Notes: generated from the sequence alone by a model not told the origin. A DNA stretch of 64,000 bases from Amyelois transitella (GCF_032362555.1 NC_083511.1:1612001-1676000), one strand, 5' to 3'; shown: positions 28,701 through 36,874, counted from the stretch's first letter. Translations and numbers: made by a program.

Positions 28701-31700
28701 CTTTCAATTTTGTCAATTTTGTTGTTTTTTTAAAGTATAATTTGTAATAGTACTTATTTGCGTGTGATTGCGTTTGCAAGTTACACCCTCTTCTTCTATT
28801 TAACCTTTCCTTTAAAAATGCTGGAGTGTGTTTGTTACGCCGTTAATTTTGCATTTATTTTTGAGCCTGGGAACCATTTTTTTGATTCCTCTTTCGGTTT
28901 GTTGTTTGTCAATGTAAAATAATAAAAATTTAAGCTTGACAGGGTTTACAACTTCATTAATAACTTTAGCCTAAAGCGAATAAAAATCAGAGTTTAAACA
29001 AAAAACATTAACATCTGTACATAAATAACGTTTATGATTTAAATTAAATGCAATCTGTATCAGACCTCAATATTTGAAGCTAAGAAAAAATATTGTAAAA
29101 GACTGTAAAGATAAATACTTTCACAATTAATGTATTTTACATATATTTTGAAAAAAGATACTTGAAATTATTTTTGTACGATAATTGAGATTCACGTAGG
29201 CGAAAACATAAACAAACGCTAGTTTGCAATGTTTTGTTTACAGAGTTAAATTCACCTTCATCGTAAGACCTTAAAAGCAAGTCTAATTTTATATCATGAA
29301 CATCAACCATTAAATTAAATTAAGACGAAGATAAAGAGCCAGTCAGGAGGGTGCCAACATGCTCGCCCATTCAGATTGTTTTTGATTGGGTGTTAAAATA
29401 TAATTTGCATCATTTGATTACGTGTGTTCAATTCTAATTGTTTTTCGTGGCGTCTGTTTGTATTAATTTTTAATTAACTTTTCTTACTTTATTTGCGAAT
29501 TACCCATCTTTATTTATAACTAGCTGTGCCCGCGACTTCGTCCGCGTGGGATAGTTATTTTGGGCATCATTGAAGCCCTCAAAGATTTTTTCACATTTTC
29601 CATTATTTCTTCGCTCCTAAAAGTTGCAGCGTGATTTTCCATTATTTCTTCGCTCCTAAAAGTTGCAGCGTGATTTTATATAGCCTAAAGCCTTCCTAGA
29701 TAAATGGTTTTTCAACGCAAAAAGAATTTTTCAATTCGAACCAGTAGTTCCTGAGATTAGCGCGTTCAATCAAACAAACAAACTCTTCAGCTTTATAATA
29801 TTAGTATAGATCAAAGTGAACTCTTAAGTGTCCACGTTGTTTTTTGCAATTTTTTATAAGTTCATCTTCGCCTGTGTTAGGCACATATCTTTTCAACCCT
29901 CTGTTCCACCACTTAATCTATGACTAAAGATGTACAATGCGGAGCATCGCATCACAGTGTCAGTTACAACCGGCTATCGGGTGTCCCATCACACTCGTGT
30001 TGACTTTCCATGTTTGGTCATGTTACCTTATATTGTTGTAATTATTATATTATCGTGTTCGAGTGACGAGTCAGAAAGGGGCGCGGTTGTGCATGCGGCT
30101 TTAGGTTTTTCAATTTTTGCGTTTTAATTTATGTTTATTAATAATCGTCGTATTTTTTTTATCATTATATTGGATCCTGGATAAAGGTATTATTTAACTA
30201 TAAAGGCCAGGGTTCTCTTTCATTTCGTCGTTTCTGTCTCAACTTTGTCCAGTGTAGTCTCTTCCCTTCTTTTGTCGATATTCTTGTATTAAGTTACGGG
30301 CTTTTACAGTAGTTTATTGTAGACTTATTCTTCTTCCTCTCTTCCATGCTGGTCTGGCAGCCGAAGAAAAGGCATAGTTTGTCCTTTCTACTTCCCTTAG
30401 AGAGGAGCTCTTAATCCTGTCAATATCTCTCAATTTTTGGAAAAAAAATTAATATACGGACTGCCATTCGCTTAATTACCTTTATCGACTTAACTGTACT
30501 TCTGCCGTAAAGCGACCTTGACCAAAAGGAAACAAGCGACATGGATCATTTGAGTCCATTGGCTCTGTCTACCCTATAAGGAATAGAAAAACGTCATGTG
30601 TGTGTGTGTACACTATACTTAGATAACTTTTGATCATTTCATCTGTAGCGCAGCGGTAGTACGCTTGTCTGTGACACCGGAGGTCCCGGGTTCGAATCCC
30701 GGCCAGGGCATGATGAGAAAAGAACTTTTTCTGATTGGCCTGGGTCTTGGATATTTATCTATATTTAACACAAAATATAGTATCGTATGATTAGTTTCTC
30801 GTAACACAAGTCTCGAACTTACTTCGAGGCTAACTCAATCTGTGTAATTTGTCCCGTATAAAGGTATTTATTTATTTATTACCTAAATATGTTTAAGAGC
30901 CAAGACCGAGACCTTGACCTGATAAATGCATTCGTCGCGCTTGCATCTCGCGATGACCAGACAAAGCGACTTTGATGTCGTAATTACTCGCGGAATACAA
31001 TCTGGGTCATAATATCATGATACTAAGTTGTATCATGTACATAACAAAACATTCTTATGTTACACAGTATTATTTGTATAGAAGTTAAAGAAGGAACACT
31101 GCCTAAAGCCCGAATCTTAATTGCAAATATGTACCTTGAAGTAACATTTTTAGGGTTCGTTATAATTCAAATTCTCATCGAACATTATCAACTGGTGATT
31201 TTAAAAATCCGCTAACATAAATTTCCTGTAAAAACAATATTTGAGGTAGGTACATCCTGTAAAGGGAAGGCAGAGTTGAGACAACTTTCCACCGCGACCC
31301 CTGCATAGGTACTTCTTTTCAATCTGTCTTGACATTTAAGCTCGTTGGTTCTAGTCACTGCTTGACCCTTAAAAATATGTTTTTTTCTGACACATGATAT
31401 CAAAAATTGTAAAATATTAAGCTTATAGCTTTAGGTACTCAGTTAACTAAACGTAGGTACCGTCAATTTTCCTTACAACTGCCTATTACATGGCATGCAT
31501 CAAATGCATTTTGATACTGCGATTTGCATTTAGAACGAAAAAGGGTTAGATGGATGATTGGCTTCACGATATTTCGTGATACCTACAATTTACTGGTGTT
31601 ACCTTTATATTATATGACTAGCTTACGCCCGCGACTTTGTATTAATGTGCATTTATTCCCGTTTTTCCTGTCCCTGTGGAAATTGTGGGATACACTCTTT

Positions 31701-34700
31701 AAGTTGTAAAATTCATTTTCTTTCTTCCTAACTTCTCACTTATAGCTCATCTCAAAGCTGTGGTTCCAGAACCACAGCTATAAGTGAGATTTATTTATAT
31801 TATAATATTTAGATTATAAGCATACCTAGGATGGATCCTGATCCATCCAAGGTATGTTTATAATATTTTTAACATATACAAGTAGATATATTGACAATTA
31901 GAGCAAGAGCCCGTGAACGCCAGACATACCTTATTTTGTAAAAGCTGAAAGTTTCTGTAAATATGCCTCTAGTATAGGTAGGAACGATCCCCACCTATGG
32001 TACTCAGGCAATGGTTGCTTTGGCAGGTAGCAGGTAATAAAGGTATACTTTTTTCAACCTGAAATTCGTTAATTTGTAAAGCTCAATTTTTTGATATTTT
32101 ATCCGTAATAATACACAAACTCGCGTTACTCATTGCCAGACACGTACTATGGTTGCAACCCCTTGCCAGACACCCCTAAACTATAATATTTTGTAACTCT
32201 ACTTACGTCATTTTGTAAAATCTGAATTTAATACATATTTTTTGGGGAATTATTCAAACAAAGTTTCTGAAGTAGCCAGACATTTTTGAAGGTTCTATTA
32301 TCCTGCCAGACGCATTGGAGTGAGCAAAAGATGCAAGAGTGCGGAGTATATGTAGTAACTGGAGCGAGTGGGACAGTTTACTATGCGTATATAACCGTCC
32401 GTTGAACAATACAAAATAAACTAGGGATGGCGATCTAAGATCGATTAATCGAAAAATCGATTATTTGGAGCGAAAAAATCGATCTTTTTAATCGATCGTA
32501 TACATTGAATCGATCTCGTAAATCGATCTCAGACATTCTAAAATCGAGATACGATTTTTTCTGTTTTGGTTTAAACCATACAATTAATTGAAGGCCCGTA
32601 TTACAAGAGTGCTGCCGGTTGATTACTCAAAACCTCGCAAGATGGCTGTATGTGTAGTCTCCTTCGCCTCACTTCTCATCAATAAACTTGTTACGTTTAT
32701 AAATTATAATCATATTCTTTAACCTATATGCGCCACCACCGTAATCTGCTGTGGCGCACATGTGGGCCGACCGTCCGAGACAACTTAAAACTCGATTTTA
32801 AGCTTAACATACATATCGTTATGGTTTAAAATTGTTTAATTTACATCCCAAACATACTTAGCAACCACAGACAACAGAAATTAATCTATTACTTTGAATA
32901 AAGGAATATGGGATTTCCACAAGTTGCTTGTCAAAATGCAACTTTCTATGTATAATGCACTTGCACAGGAAACTTAGGGTTTAAATGACGAACTTAAACA
33001 TTATTTATCGCAGGCAGTCGTGGACCTGAAATATGATCCTATACATTACTGGCAAGAGCTAAAAAACCATCAATAGCCATGACGTATATGACTATTGTGG
33101 CATCATCCGTTCCTTGTGAGCGCCTGTTTTCAGTTGCTGGAAACATAGCAAATGATGAGCGGAACCGCTTGGATCCCGGTAGACTTGACAGATTGTTGTT
33201 TTTAAAAAGGTAAGGTATTAATCATTGGGAACTTTAAGTCAAATTATCTTATTGTTTTTGATTAAAAAAGATTTGAAAATAAATGTTTTGTTTTCTACCT
33301 GATCTGATACATTGATAATAATAGTAATAAAAATAATTGTTAAAAGAATTTGATAAAAAGATCGTTAATTCTAACATTTGTCTTGTTTTTTATGAATTTG
33401 ATTTATACTTACAGTGAAAAAAACATTTTGGAAAAATATCGAATTTTTGAGGATTGATTCATCAGGTCACATCCCTAAAATAAACGACAGCTGATGCGCA
33501 ATGAAACGTCGCAAGAAACCGAACACTCTGTCCCACTCGCTCCAGTTACTACATATACTCCGCACTCTTGCATCTTTTGCTCACTCCAATGCGTCTGGCA
33601 GGATAATAGAACCTTCAAAACTGTCTGGCTACTTCAGAAACTTTGTTTGAATAATTCCCCAAAAAATATGTATTAAATTCAGATTTTACAAAATGACGTA
33701 AGTAGAGTTACAAAATATTATAGTTTAGGGGTGTCTGGCAAGGGGTTGCAACCATAGTACGTGTCTGGCAATGAGTAACGCGAGTTTGTGTATTATTACG
33801 AATAAAATATCAAAAAATTGAGCTTTACAAATTAACGAATTTCAGGTTGAAAAAAGTATACCTTTATTACCTGCTACCTGCCAAAGCAACCACTGCCTGA
33901 GTACCATAGGTGGGGATCGTTCCTACCTGTACTAGAGGCATATTTACAGAAACTTTCAGCTTTTACAAAATAAGGTATGTCTGGCGTTCACGGGCTCTTG
34001 GGCTAAATAGAATTGACTATAACTTAACTCAGCGCCACTTATTTCTAATCCAGTTTAAGACTTAAGACCCCACATCATGAAAATAAATGTTTTTTTGTCT
34101 TAATGATTTAATTTCTGTATCGATCCAACTTATTGTGCAACAAATTAAAAAATATGAACGTTCATAAATACACAGAGCACAATATAACACACGTGATATC
34201 CGGTAACAGTAAACAATGGCGGCTAATGTTACTTTAGTCTCCCTTTACGTGTTACGAAATGTATTCGATTCAATTCCTATTCAGATCTGGTTTCGATGAC
34301 CCATTTTATTTTTATTTTATGTGACCATTTAAGTTAACCTATGACTATTGGCCGGTTTGACCACCCCTATGGGATAAAGACGTGATAGTGTGTGTATAAA
34401 ATTGCTTTCATTCTCCAGGCGTTTTAATTTTGTTTTTCGTAATCCATATCCATACAATTAATAAAAAGAAAAAAGATTTGTATGTTTGTGACAAATAAAC
34501 TTAAAAACTACTTTAACTATTTTGACGAAATTTGACACAAATATAGGATAGACCTGCGGGAGTGACATAGTCGACATACGGCAGCGAAGTCCCGCCCAAA
34601 AGCTAGTCAGTAATAAGAATTACATAAGGTTATATATCTCGGAAACAAAGACTATTCCCGTTGGCTTTACCAAAAACGATAATGTGCATACGCAGACAAA

Positions 34701-36874
34701 ACCTAAAATATTATAAAAAGTAAATATGTTTATATTGGCAACCTTACTGTACATACATGAAATCCCGCCTTTTTCCCGGAGTGGTAGGCAGAGACTACAT
34801 CTTTCCACTTGCCACGATCTCTGCATATTACTTTCGCTTCATCCACATTCATAACTCTCTTCATGCCTTTTTTCTCTTCACCCTTTGCGAAGACGTCCTT
34901 ATCAGAAGGATATAGATATTAGGTACAGTAAGGGTACCCCTAATATATATATCCTACTGATTCTCGCTACAAATGCTACTATAAACTCTGTTTACAACTT
35001 GTAAAATGCTATTTATGGCTTAACTTCTCGGTTGGTTTCTTGTAAACGTTAACTGTTACATTGTACGCTAACTATGTAGGTTAATAATTTATTTGAATCT
35101 CATGACCATAGAAAACTATGTAGGTAGGTACCTATACAAATTTATTACATTATAACCTAACCTATATTTTTTTTTTAATTTATATTGGGAGAAATTTTTT
35201 TATTTTTTTTTTGTCTCTTGGGCTTTAGTACCGGTTGCATCCGCATCATTCTGGAGATGAAACCCGGCGTAAAAGCCTTTGACCATGGACATGGTGAGTC
35301 AGGTTTTTACACGAAGGCGGTCAGACGTCGTCAGATGGGAATATGACCTCCGCAACCTTAGCACCTGCTAAGGTTAAGATTACCTAATCTTAACCCGTAT
35401 TTGAATCCATCTCATTCTTCACGATGTTTCCCTCGCCGTAACAGCATCGGTTGGTTTTCAAACTAACATTAATATAACTTTCGCAAATAGTCATTGGTTC
35501 ATCACCGCGGTGGGAATCAAACCTGTGCCTTTCTGCGTATCACGTATTTTAACCGGGCACCTTTCCAATTCGACCCCCGAAGCTCTACGACTCTAGAGGT
35601 AAATAAGTGTTAATAAAAAATATAGTATAAAATTTAAGGGCAATGTGCCTTGTAAGATGTGGTATTTGTAGCCAGTGTATGTTCATTATTACTTATTTAC
35701 TTGTAATATAGCTTAGAGACCTATATTTTAAAACCTTTGTTGTCATACAGGTATCTTCTTAAAAGGAGCTGATTATGATGAGTTTTCTTTCATCTTTGAT
35801 ATCCTTTTCATCCGTTTCACACATGATCAGGTTATTTTTACTGGAATGTCAAGTTGGTCTAAGCAAGTTATACCTACTTTTTACCGATTGACATCTATCT
35901 AAAACATACTCAAAGTTAATACCAAGTAAATATTTCTCATTTTATTCTTGTGTTGAATAGTAAAAAAATTTCTTTTAAAAAACTGAAAAGCAATAAATAT
36001 ACCTCCTACCTCGCAATAAATTAGCCTATTTTAAATTGTCTGATATTCACTAAAATAAAAGCCATTACACACGGCCGGCTATTCAGGGCGCATGTTAGCA
36101 ATCGTATAAATTAAATCGACCTCAAACCTTCACATACGATCGTCGCGGGTGTCCCGTGACGTCAGCGTGGACACGAGGTTATTGACACGTCAAACTATTT
36201 GCGCGCCAAAATAAAAGAGCATCACGCGGCGAAGGAAATATCACCAATTCCGCGATTACGCCACTCAAACTTACGTCCAATGATAATAATCAGATGAAAA
36301 CAATAAATTGAAGCGTCGGCTTGCGGCCTGGGACGGTCTCCGGTTACGTTTAGAGCAAAGGAACGTCTAAAATTACCCTCACGCACACACGCAGACATCA
36401 CTAGTCGGCACGCTCGCACACTACCGCACCGCCTATATCTATTATCAAAACATCCAACTACTCCGGTTACAGCGATCCGAGCGCGCTTCAGGTATCGCAT
36501 TACACTCTTTAATGGCTGGAAAAGACCTCGAAAACCTGATATTACACGCGTTTTATTGTGTATCGCGAAATGTAATTAATATTGTAACCGTATACGGAAT
36601 AATTTATTCGAAACTCGTAACCCCGCGCTTTGTGGAGGCCCCCTTGCGAGACAAAATATCGAATTTAAAAATACGACTCCGAGATCTCGAGTTACGAGAC
36701 GCGATGGAGCAGGCCGGCTGCCAATAACACGATGCGGTAACATGATGATGAAGCCGCGAAGGAAGCTCACGTCAATGTCAGGGAACGTGATCAGCTTACC
36801 TTGATTTCTTCTTCGTTTTCCTTCTTCACTGGCCGTGGCGGTGAAGACGACCCGCTCGGAGTTTTGGAGTCCAT
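473..36874 (-). CDS. Sobp: Sine oculis-binding protein homolog, whole gene of four coding exons
   Basis: Coding exons on the minus strand are 36874-36800, 5708-5579, 2790-2612 and 1792-473. Each has AG/GT borders, phases join (0, 1, 0), and the product is 567 residues. Seen: N-terminal [11 protein letters not shown] runs into [17 protein letters not shown], the conserved SOBP start. Two FCS-type zinc-finger segments follow (C71, C74, C93, C97; then C112, C115, C137, C141), a Ser/Pro-rich middle, a proline-rich tract at about 320-425 that includes [12 protein letters not shown] from residue 401, and a basic C-terminus. Family knowledge: SOBP is a nuclear cofactor of SIX/sine oculis homeoproteins, needed for sensory-organ and brain development. 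It is shorter than the vertebrate protein (about 870 residues), mainly after the proline tract. The 31-kb first intron is packed with transposons. The order of conserved blocks leaves little doubt about identity. Confidence 0.93.
2184..2497 (+). repeat. SINE-A copy with internal palindrome
   Basis: Same family as the full copies at 48838-49097 and 27552-27808: head TTCCCGGCACCAAT, body GTCGTAAAAAGCGACTAA, tail ending GTGATTATATGTATGTAT. A 37-base palindrome replaces part of the body. Confidence 0.8.
2399..2435. repeat. Perfect palindrome inside SINE-A
   Basis: 18-base arms (CCATTGGGTCTATCTTCC and its complement) with a one-base loop. Confidence 0.9.
2612..2790 (-). CDS. Sobp: Sobp coding exon 3 (zinc-finger exon)
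   Basis: 179 nt between TAATTACAG and a CAG|GTACTT donor. It carries CSWC, FCSELC and [10 protein letters not shown], the cysteine pairs of the FCS-like fingers, and ends AYVDFQ in phase 0 so that it joins [13 protein letters not shown] of exon 4. Confidence 0.93.
3690..3830 (-). repeat. SINE-A fragment
   Basis: CACATATAATCAAGTCTATG, then CTTGCGGGGTAGACAGAG and CCACGTTCAGCTG; internally shortened. Confidence 0.7.
3989..4181 (-). mobile_element. Diverged Helitron fragment
   Basis: CTAGCTTTTGCGCGGGGCTTCGCTTCCG at the left and TTTATTAGTGTGGA at the right resemble the second Helitron subtype in reverse orientation. Confidence 0.55.
4350..4591 (+). repeat. SINE-A copy
   Basis: Body TGTCGCAAAAGGCGACTAAG and tail GATATAGACGTGACTATATG; the head is diverged. 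Confidence 0.75.
4992..5080 (+). repeat. SINE-A head fragment
   Basis: GTGCCGTGTGGTTCCCGGC followed by a shortened body ending near GGCATAATCATG. Confidence 0.7.
5281..5329 (-). pseudogene. Fossil partial copy of Sobp exon 2 (3-prime end plus donor site)
   Basis: 49 bases match 5577-5625 (the last 47 bases of exon 2 and its GT donor) with four differences and no gaps. The sense strand still reads [15 protein letters not shown] and still ends AAAG|GT. It sits 250 bases further into intron 2. The first half of the exon is not recognisable here, and an exon using the nearest AG would break the phase into exon 3, so it looks like a decayed duplicate and not an alternative exon. Confidence 0.75.
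5579..5708 (-). CDS. Sobp: Sobp coding exon 2
   Basis: 130 nt after a TTTCTTTCAG acceptor, in phase 0, ending AACAAAG|GTGATC in phase 1. It encodes [19 protein letters not shown] and ends DQKNK; the split codon G+AC makes the Asp that opens exon 3. The last 47 bases plus the donor GT have a diverged copy in the next intron at 5281-5329. Confidence 0.92.
5800..6010 (-). repeat. tRNA-derived SINE (SINE-C), minus copy
   Basis: On the minus strand: TGGCGCAGCGGCAGTAAG (A box) and GGGTTCGAATCCTGGCCAG (B box), then GATGAGAAAAGAAC and an AT-rich tail. It lies about 100 bp upstream of Sobp exon 2. Confidence 0.75.
6814..7022 (-). mobile_element. Helitron, second subtype
   Basis: 209 bp flanked by A and T; on the minus strand it starts TCCAACTTATATTATAAATG and ends GAAGTCGCGTGCGGCCTCTAG. 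Confidence 0.75.
7085..7196 (-). mobile_element. LINE-B fragment
   Basis: TTGCTTGCCACGATCCCAGC and TTTCGCTTCATCCTCATTCA match the LINE-B antisense end; no tail. Confidence 0.6.
8098..8121 (+). repeat. Microsatellite (TATC)n
   Basis: Five to six TATC units following an AATAAATGAAT segment, likely the tail of an old retroposon. Confidence 0.85.
9388..9632 (-). repeat. SINE-A copy
   Basis: Runs from the ACATACATAGG tail through CTTGCGGGGTAGACAG to a diverged head at CCACACG. Confidence 0.8.
9953..10228 (-). repeat. SINE-A copy, full length
   Basis: ACATACATACAAACATATAA tail, full body, and head GGTGCCGGGAACCACACGGC. Confidence 0.88.
10235..10497 (-). mobile_element. CR1-like LINE C-terminal fragment
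   Basis: The minus strand reads [20 protein letters not shown] followed by [20 protein letters not shown] and NNRLDKL, the usual C-terminal end of CR1-type reverse transcriptases. It is sandwiched between two SINE-A copies. Confidence 0.75.
10498..10940 (-). repeat. SINE-A copy split by a Helitron
   Basis: The first half ends TAGCTTTA at 10588 and the second resumes TGATGGAATTGAGATTC at 10855; between them lies the 266-bp Helitron. Confidence 0.85.
10589..10854 (-). mobile_element. Helitron inserted in a SINE-A copy
   Basis: On the plus strand it reads CTAGCTGTGCCCGCGACTTCGT...AATAAAGA, that is CTAG end and TC start on the minus strand, exactly between A10588 and T10855 of a SINE-A copy. 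Confidence 0.85.
11185..11410 (+). repeat. Unclassified dispersed repeat, copy 1
   Basis: Shares CTTCATATTTACCCTTTCGG and ATTTATTATGTATTAGTAG and overall order with 41315-41545. Confidence 0.7.
11638..11888 (-). repeat. SINE-A copy
   Basis: ACATACATGTAGTCACGTC to head ACCGAGAACCACACGGCAC. Confidence 0.85.
13971..14075 (+). repeat. LINE-type 3-prime end, TTATTTATTTA family
   Basis: TATTTATTTATTTATAC followed by ACAGGTGGACTAAATACCAC and GACATTCTTTGCCAGTC; related to 14541-14610 and 27352-27450. Confidence 0.5.
14204..14427 (+). repeat. SINE-A copy, diverged
   Basis: Head GTGTGGTTCCCGACTCTTTA, body TGTCGTAAAAGACGTCTAA, tail AAAGATGTGGTCATGG. Confidence 0.7.
14458..14525. repeat. Short palindrome, 32-base arms
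   Basis: AGATCTTTTTTATCTAATTT onward pairs with the segment ending GACAAAAAAGATCT, with a few mismatches and a four-base loop. Confidence 0.85.
14541..14610 (+). repeat. Same 3-prime-end family
   Basis: TTATTTATTTAAACTTTATTGC and AATAGGTGGACTTAATGCC. Confidence 0.5.
15139..15290 (+). repeat. Degenerate tandem duplication of about 75 bp
   Basis: TTTGGATC...AACAGAAATAGCATTTCTGGGTT occurs twice in a row with moderate divergence. Confidence 0.6.
15660..15748 (+). repeat. SINE-A tail fragment
   Basis: AACGTGGCCTATCAGTCTTT through CCCACAAGGGATTG to ATTATATGTATGTATG. Confidence 0.7.
16198..16471 (+). repeat. Composite of two SINE-A fragments
   Basis: A head with GTGTGGTTCCCGGCATTTAT is joined to tails at about 16,300 and 16,470; the second ends GATATAGACGTGATTATATG. 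Confidence 0.65.
16775..16858 (+). repeat. SINE-C 3-prime fragment
   Basis: GGACTTGGATGTTTATCGAT to CGAGGCTAACTCAATCTATG, the body end of SINE-C without its tRNA head. Confidence 0.65.
16859..17113 (-). repeat. SINE-A copy
   Basis: (ACAT)n tail, body and head GGTGCCGGAAACCATACGGC; part of the middle is missing. A tRNA-type SINE fragment (16775-16858) abuts it. Confidence 0.82.
17162..17205. repeat. Short palindrome, 17-base arms
   Basis: CTATACAAAGTGTATAT and ATATACACTTTGTATAG. Confidence 0.88.
17232..17280. repeat. Short palindrome, 16-base arms
   Basis: TCTTCCTCCTGGCTTT and AAAGCCAGGAGGAAGA, loop 17. Confidence 0.88.
18820..19058 (-). repeat. SINE-A copy, left half of a head-to-head pair
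   Basis: ATACATACATATTGTCATG tail to head GTGCCGGTTACCTCACGGC. Confidence 0.82.
19096..19346 (+). repeat. SINE-A copy, right half of a head-to-head pair
   Basis: Head GTGCCGTTTGGTTCCCGGC to tail GATATAGACGTGACCATATG. With the copy at 18820-19058 it forms an inverted repeat of about 240-bp arms and a 37-bp spacer. Confidence 0.85.
19449..19474. repeat. Short palindrome, 10-base arms
   Basis: GATGGTGTAC and GTACACCATC, loop of six. Confidence 0.8.
19614..19771 (-). mobile_element. Helitron remnant
   Basis: Begins CTAGTTGCGCCCCGG after an A and continues with the second-subtype pattern to CTTCGCATTTAT. It is followed at 19772 by TCTATACTAATATTATAAAGG, the head of another copy in the opposite direction. 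Confidence 0.5.
20509..21199 (+). mobile_element. Non-autonomous Helitron, full length
   Basis: 691 bp starting TCTATACTAATATTATAAAG after an A and ending CGCGGGCACAGCTAG before a T, with a GC-rich hairpin (CGCGGACGAAGTCGCG) just before the end. No target duplication and no coding. This end pair is typical of the small Helitrons of Lepidoptera. Confidence 0.8.
21500..21860 (-). repeat. 3-prime LTR of the Gypsy element
   Basis: 361 bp, preceded on the minus strand by a purine-rich tract. Same sequence as the 5-prime LTR by eye. Confidence 0.92.
21919..25035 (-). mobile_element. pol region of the Gypsy element
   Basis: Long open region with an aspartic protease motif (LLVDTGSD), reverse transcriptase (YLDDFLVFS), RNase H (TDASDRAIG) and integrase (HHCC-like zinc region, then D,D,E core and ERFHRQLK). 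Order PR-RT-RH-IN places it in Ty3/Gypsy. Confidence 0.93.
25047..25840 (-). mobile_element. gag region of the Gypsy element
   Basis: Capsid-like region opening [12 protein letters not shown], with a cysteine/histidine segment near its end ([14 protein letters not shown]) typical of the CHCC-type gag of CsRn1-clade elements. Treated as a fossil part; not read as one continuous frame. Confidence 0.75.
25863..26223 (-). repeat. 5-prime LTR of the Gypsy element
   Basis: 361 bp, begins TGTAGGGATC and ends CGCTACA on the minus strand. I see no difference from the other LTR. Confidence 0.92.
27120..27263 (+). repeat. Diverged SINE-C copy
   Basis: GGCACAGTTGTTGAAATTTCG and GAGTCTAATTCCCGGTCACG with ATGATGAAAAAGAATTTTG match the SINE-C plan weakly. 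Confidence 0.5.
27352..27450 (+). repeat. Same 3-prime-end family
   Basis: TTTATTTATTTAAAAACTTTTGC and AGGCGGACTTAATGCCG, then GGCATTCTCTACCAATC. Confidence 0.5.
27552..27808 (-). repeat. SINE-A copy, full length
   Basis: ACATACATATGATCACGTC tail, intact body and GGTGCCGGGAACCACACGGC head. Confidence 0.88.
28202..28234. repeat. Short palindrome, 14-base arms
   Basis: CTTACTTGCTCTGT and ACAGAGCAAGTAAG; the left-arm text also occurs at about 28,032. Confidence 0.85.
29520..29810 (-). mobile_element. Helitron with an internal duplication
   Basis: 291 bp with CTAG/TC ends flanked by A29519 and T29811. About 40 bases (TCCATTATTTCTTCGCTCC...) are repeated in tandem inside it. Confidence 0.82.
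30640..30872 (+). repeat. tRNA-derived SINE (SINE-C), plus copy
   Basis: GTAGCGCAGCGGTAGTACGC (A box) and GGGTTCGAATCCCGGCCAGG (B box), the same body as the copy at 5800-6010, and a TTTATTTATTTATT tail. Confidence 0.8.
31735..31788. repeat. Interrupted palindrome
   Basis: The right arm AACCACAGCTATAAGTGAG is the complement of CTCACTTATAGCT plus GTGGTT, skipping 12 bases of the left arm. Confidence 0.82.
31814..31863. repeat. Short palindrome, about 24-base arms
   Basis: TTATAAGCATACCTAGGATG and on to GATC pairs with GATCCATCCAAGGTATGTTT with two or three mismatches; two-base loop. Confidence 0.85.
31905..33999. mobile_element. Foldback element with 472-bp inverted arms, interrupted by a hAT element
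   Basis: Left arm 31905-32376 and right arm 33528-33999 are reverse complements with few differences, starting AAGAGCCCGTGAACGCCAGAC. Without the hAT insert the spacer is only about 95 bp, so the parent was about 1.03 kb, nearly all palindrome. Each arm contains five GCCAGAC motifs, in the left arm at 31919, 32135, 32165, 32275 and 32305. No coding capacity. A clean target duplication was not found, so superfamily is open. Confidence 0.85.
32422..33477 (+). mobile_element. hAT DNA transposon, internally deleted
   Basis: 1,056 bp with short inverted ends TAGGGATG...CATCCCTA and an exact 8-bp target duplication AAATAAAC at 32414-32421 and 33478-33485. Residual coding at about 33,010-33,215 reads [20 protein letters not shown] and on to [14 protein letters not shown], the hAT C-terminal dimerisation domain; a stop lies upstream and the catalytic core is absent. 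ATCGAT repeats lie near the left end. It sits in the spacer of the foldback element. Confidence 0.9.
34450..34606 (+). mobile_element. Helitron 3-prime part
   Basis: Ends GCAGCGAAGTCCCGCCCAAAAGCTAG before a T, with the AAACTACTTTAACTATTTTGACG motif of the second subtype upstream. The left boundary is approximate. Confidence 0.55.
34745..34905 (-). mobile_element. LINE-B 3-prime end
   Basis: Antisense CCACTTGCCACGATCTCTGC, TTCGCTTCATCCACATTCAT, preceded by the ACATACATG tail. Confidence 0.72.
35215..35600 (-). repeat. tRNA-like SINE of another family
   Basis: The minus strand carries GGCACAGGTTTGATTCCCACC (B-box-like) and later GCGGAGGTCATATTCCC. The left boundary lies in a T-rich tail at about 35,200. 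Assigned by pattern only. Confidence 0.45.
36800..36874 (-). CDS. Sobp: Sobp coding exon 1 (25 codons)
   Basis: The exon begins [18 protein letters not shown] and ends EEEIK at a strong donor, AAG|GTAAGC. The vertebrate protein has the same PVK-E-N-EEMK motif directly before its [16 protein letters not shown] block, so this distant small exon belongs to the gene despite the 31-kb gap. It lies beside the CpG-rich promoter region shared with the Ac45 gene. Confidence 0.88.

Larger units (their letters stand above)
5709..36799 (-). other. Sobp intron 1, a 31-kb transposon-rich intron
   Basis: One intron by exon phase and conserved protein order. Its mobile elements are listed separately. Parts with no recognised feature include 8130-9385, 11890-13960, 17290-18600, 22-kb flanks outside the LTRs, 28240-29515 and 35620-36790. 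No independent conserved host gene was found in it. Confidence 0.8.

Noticed and set aside
30640-30720. Possible functional tRNA gene
   Set aside because: It has A and B boxes but continues into a SINE body also present at 5800-6010, and no complete cloverleaf is evident.
31905-33999. Two unrelated solo elements in opposite orientation
   Set aside because: The arms match base for base over 472 bp and share a common centre once the hAT insert is removed, which fits one foldback element better.
36512-36727. 71-codon plus-strand frame near Sobp exon 1
   Set aside because: No recognisable family, inside an intron, no splice partners; probably chance.
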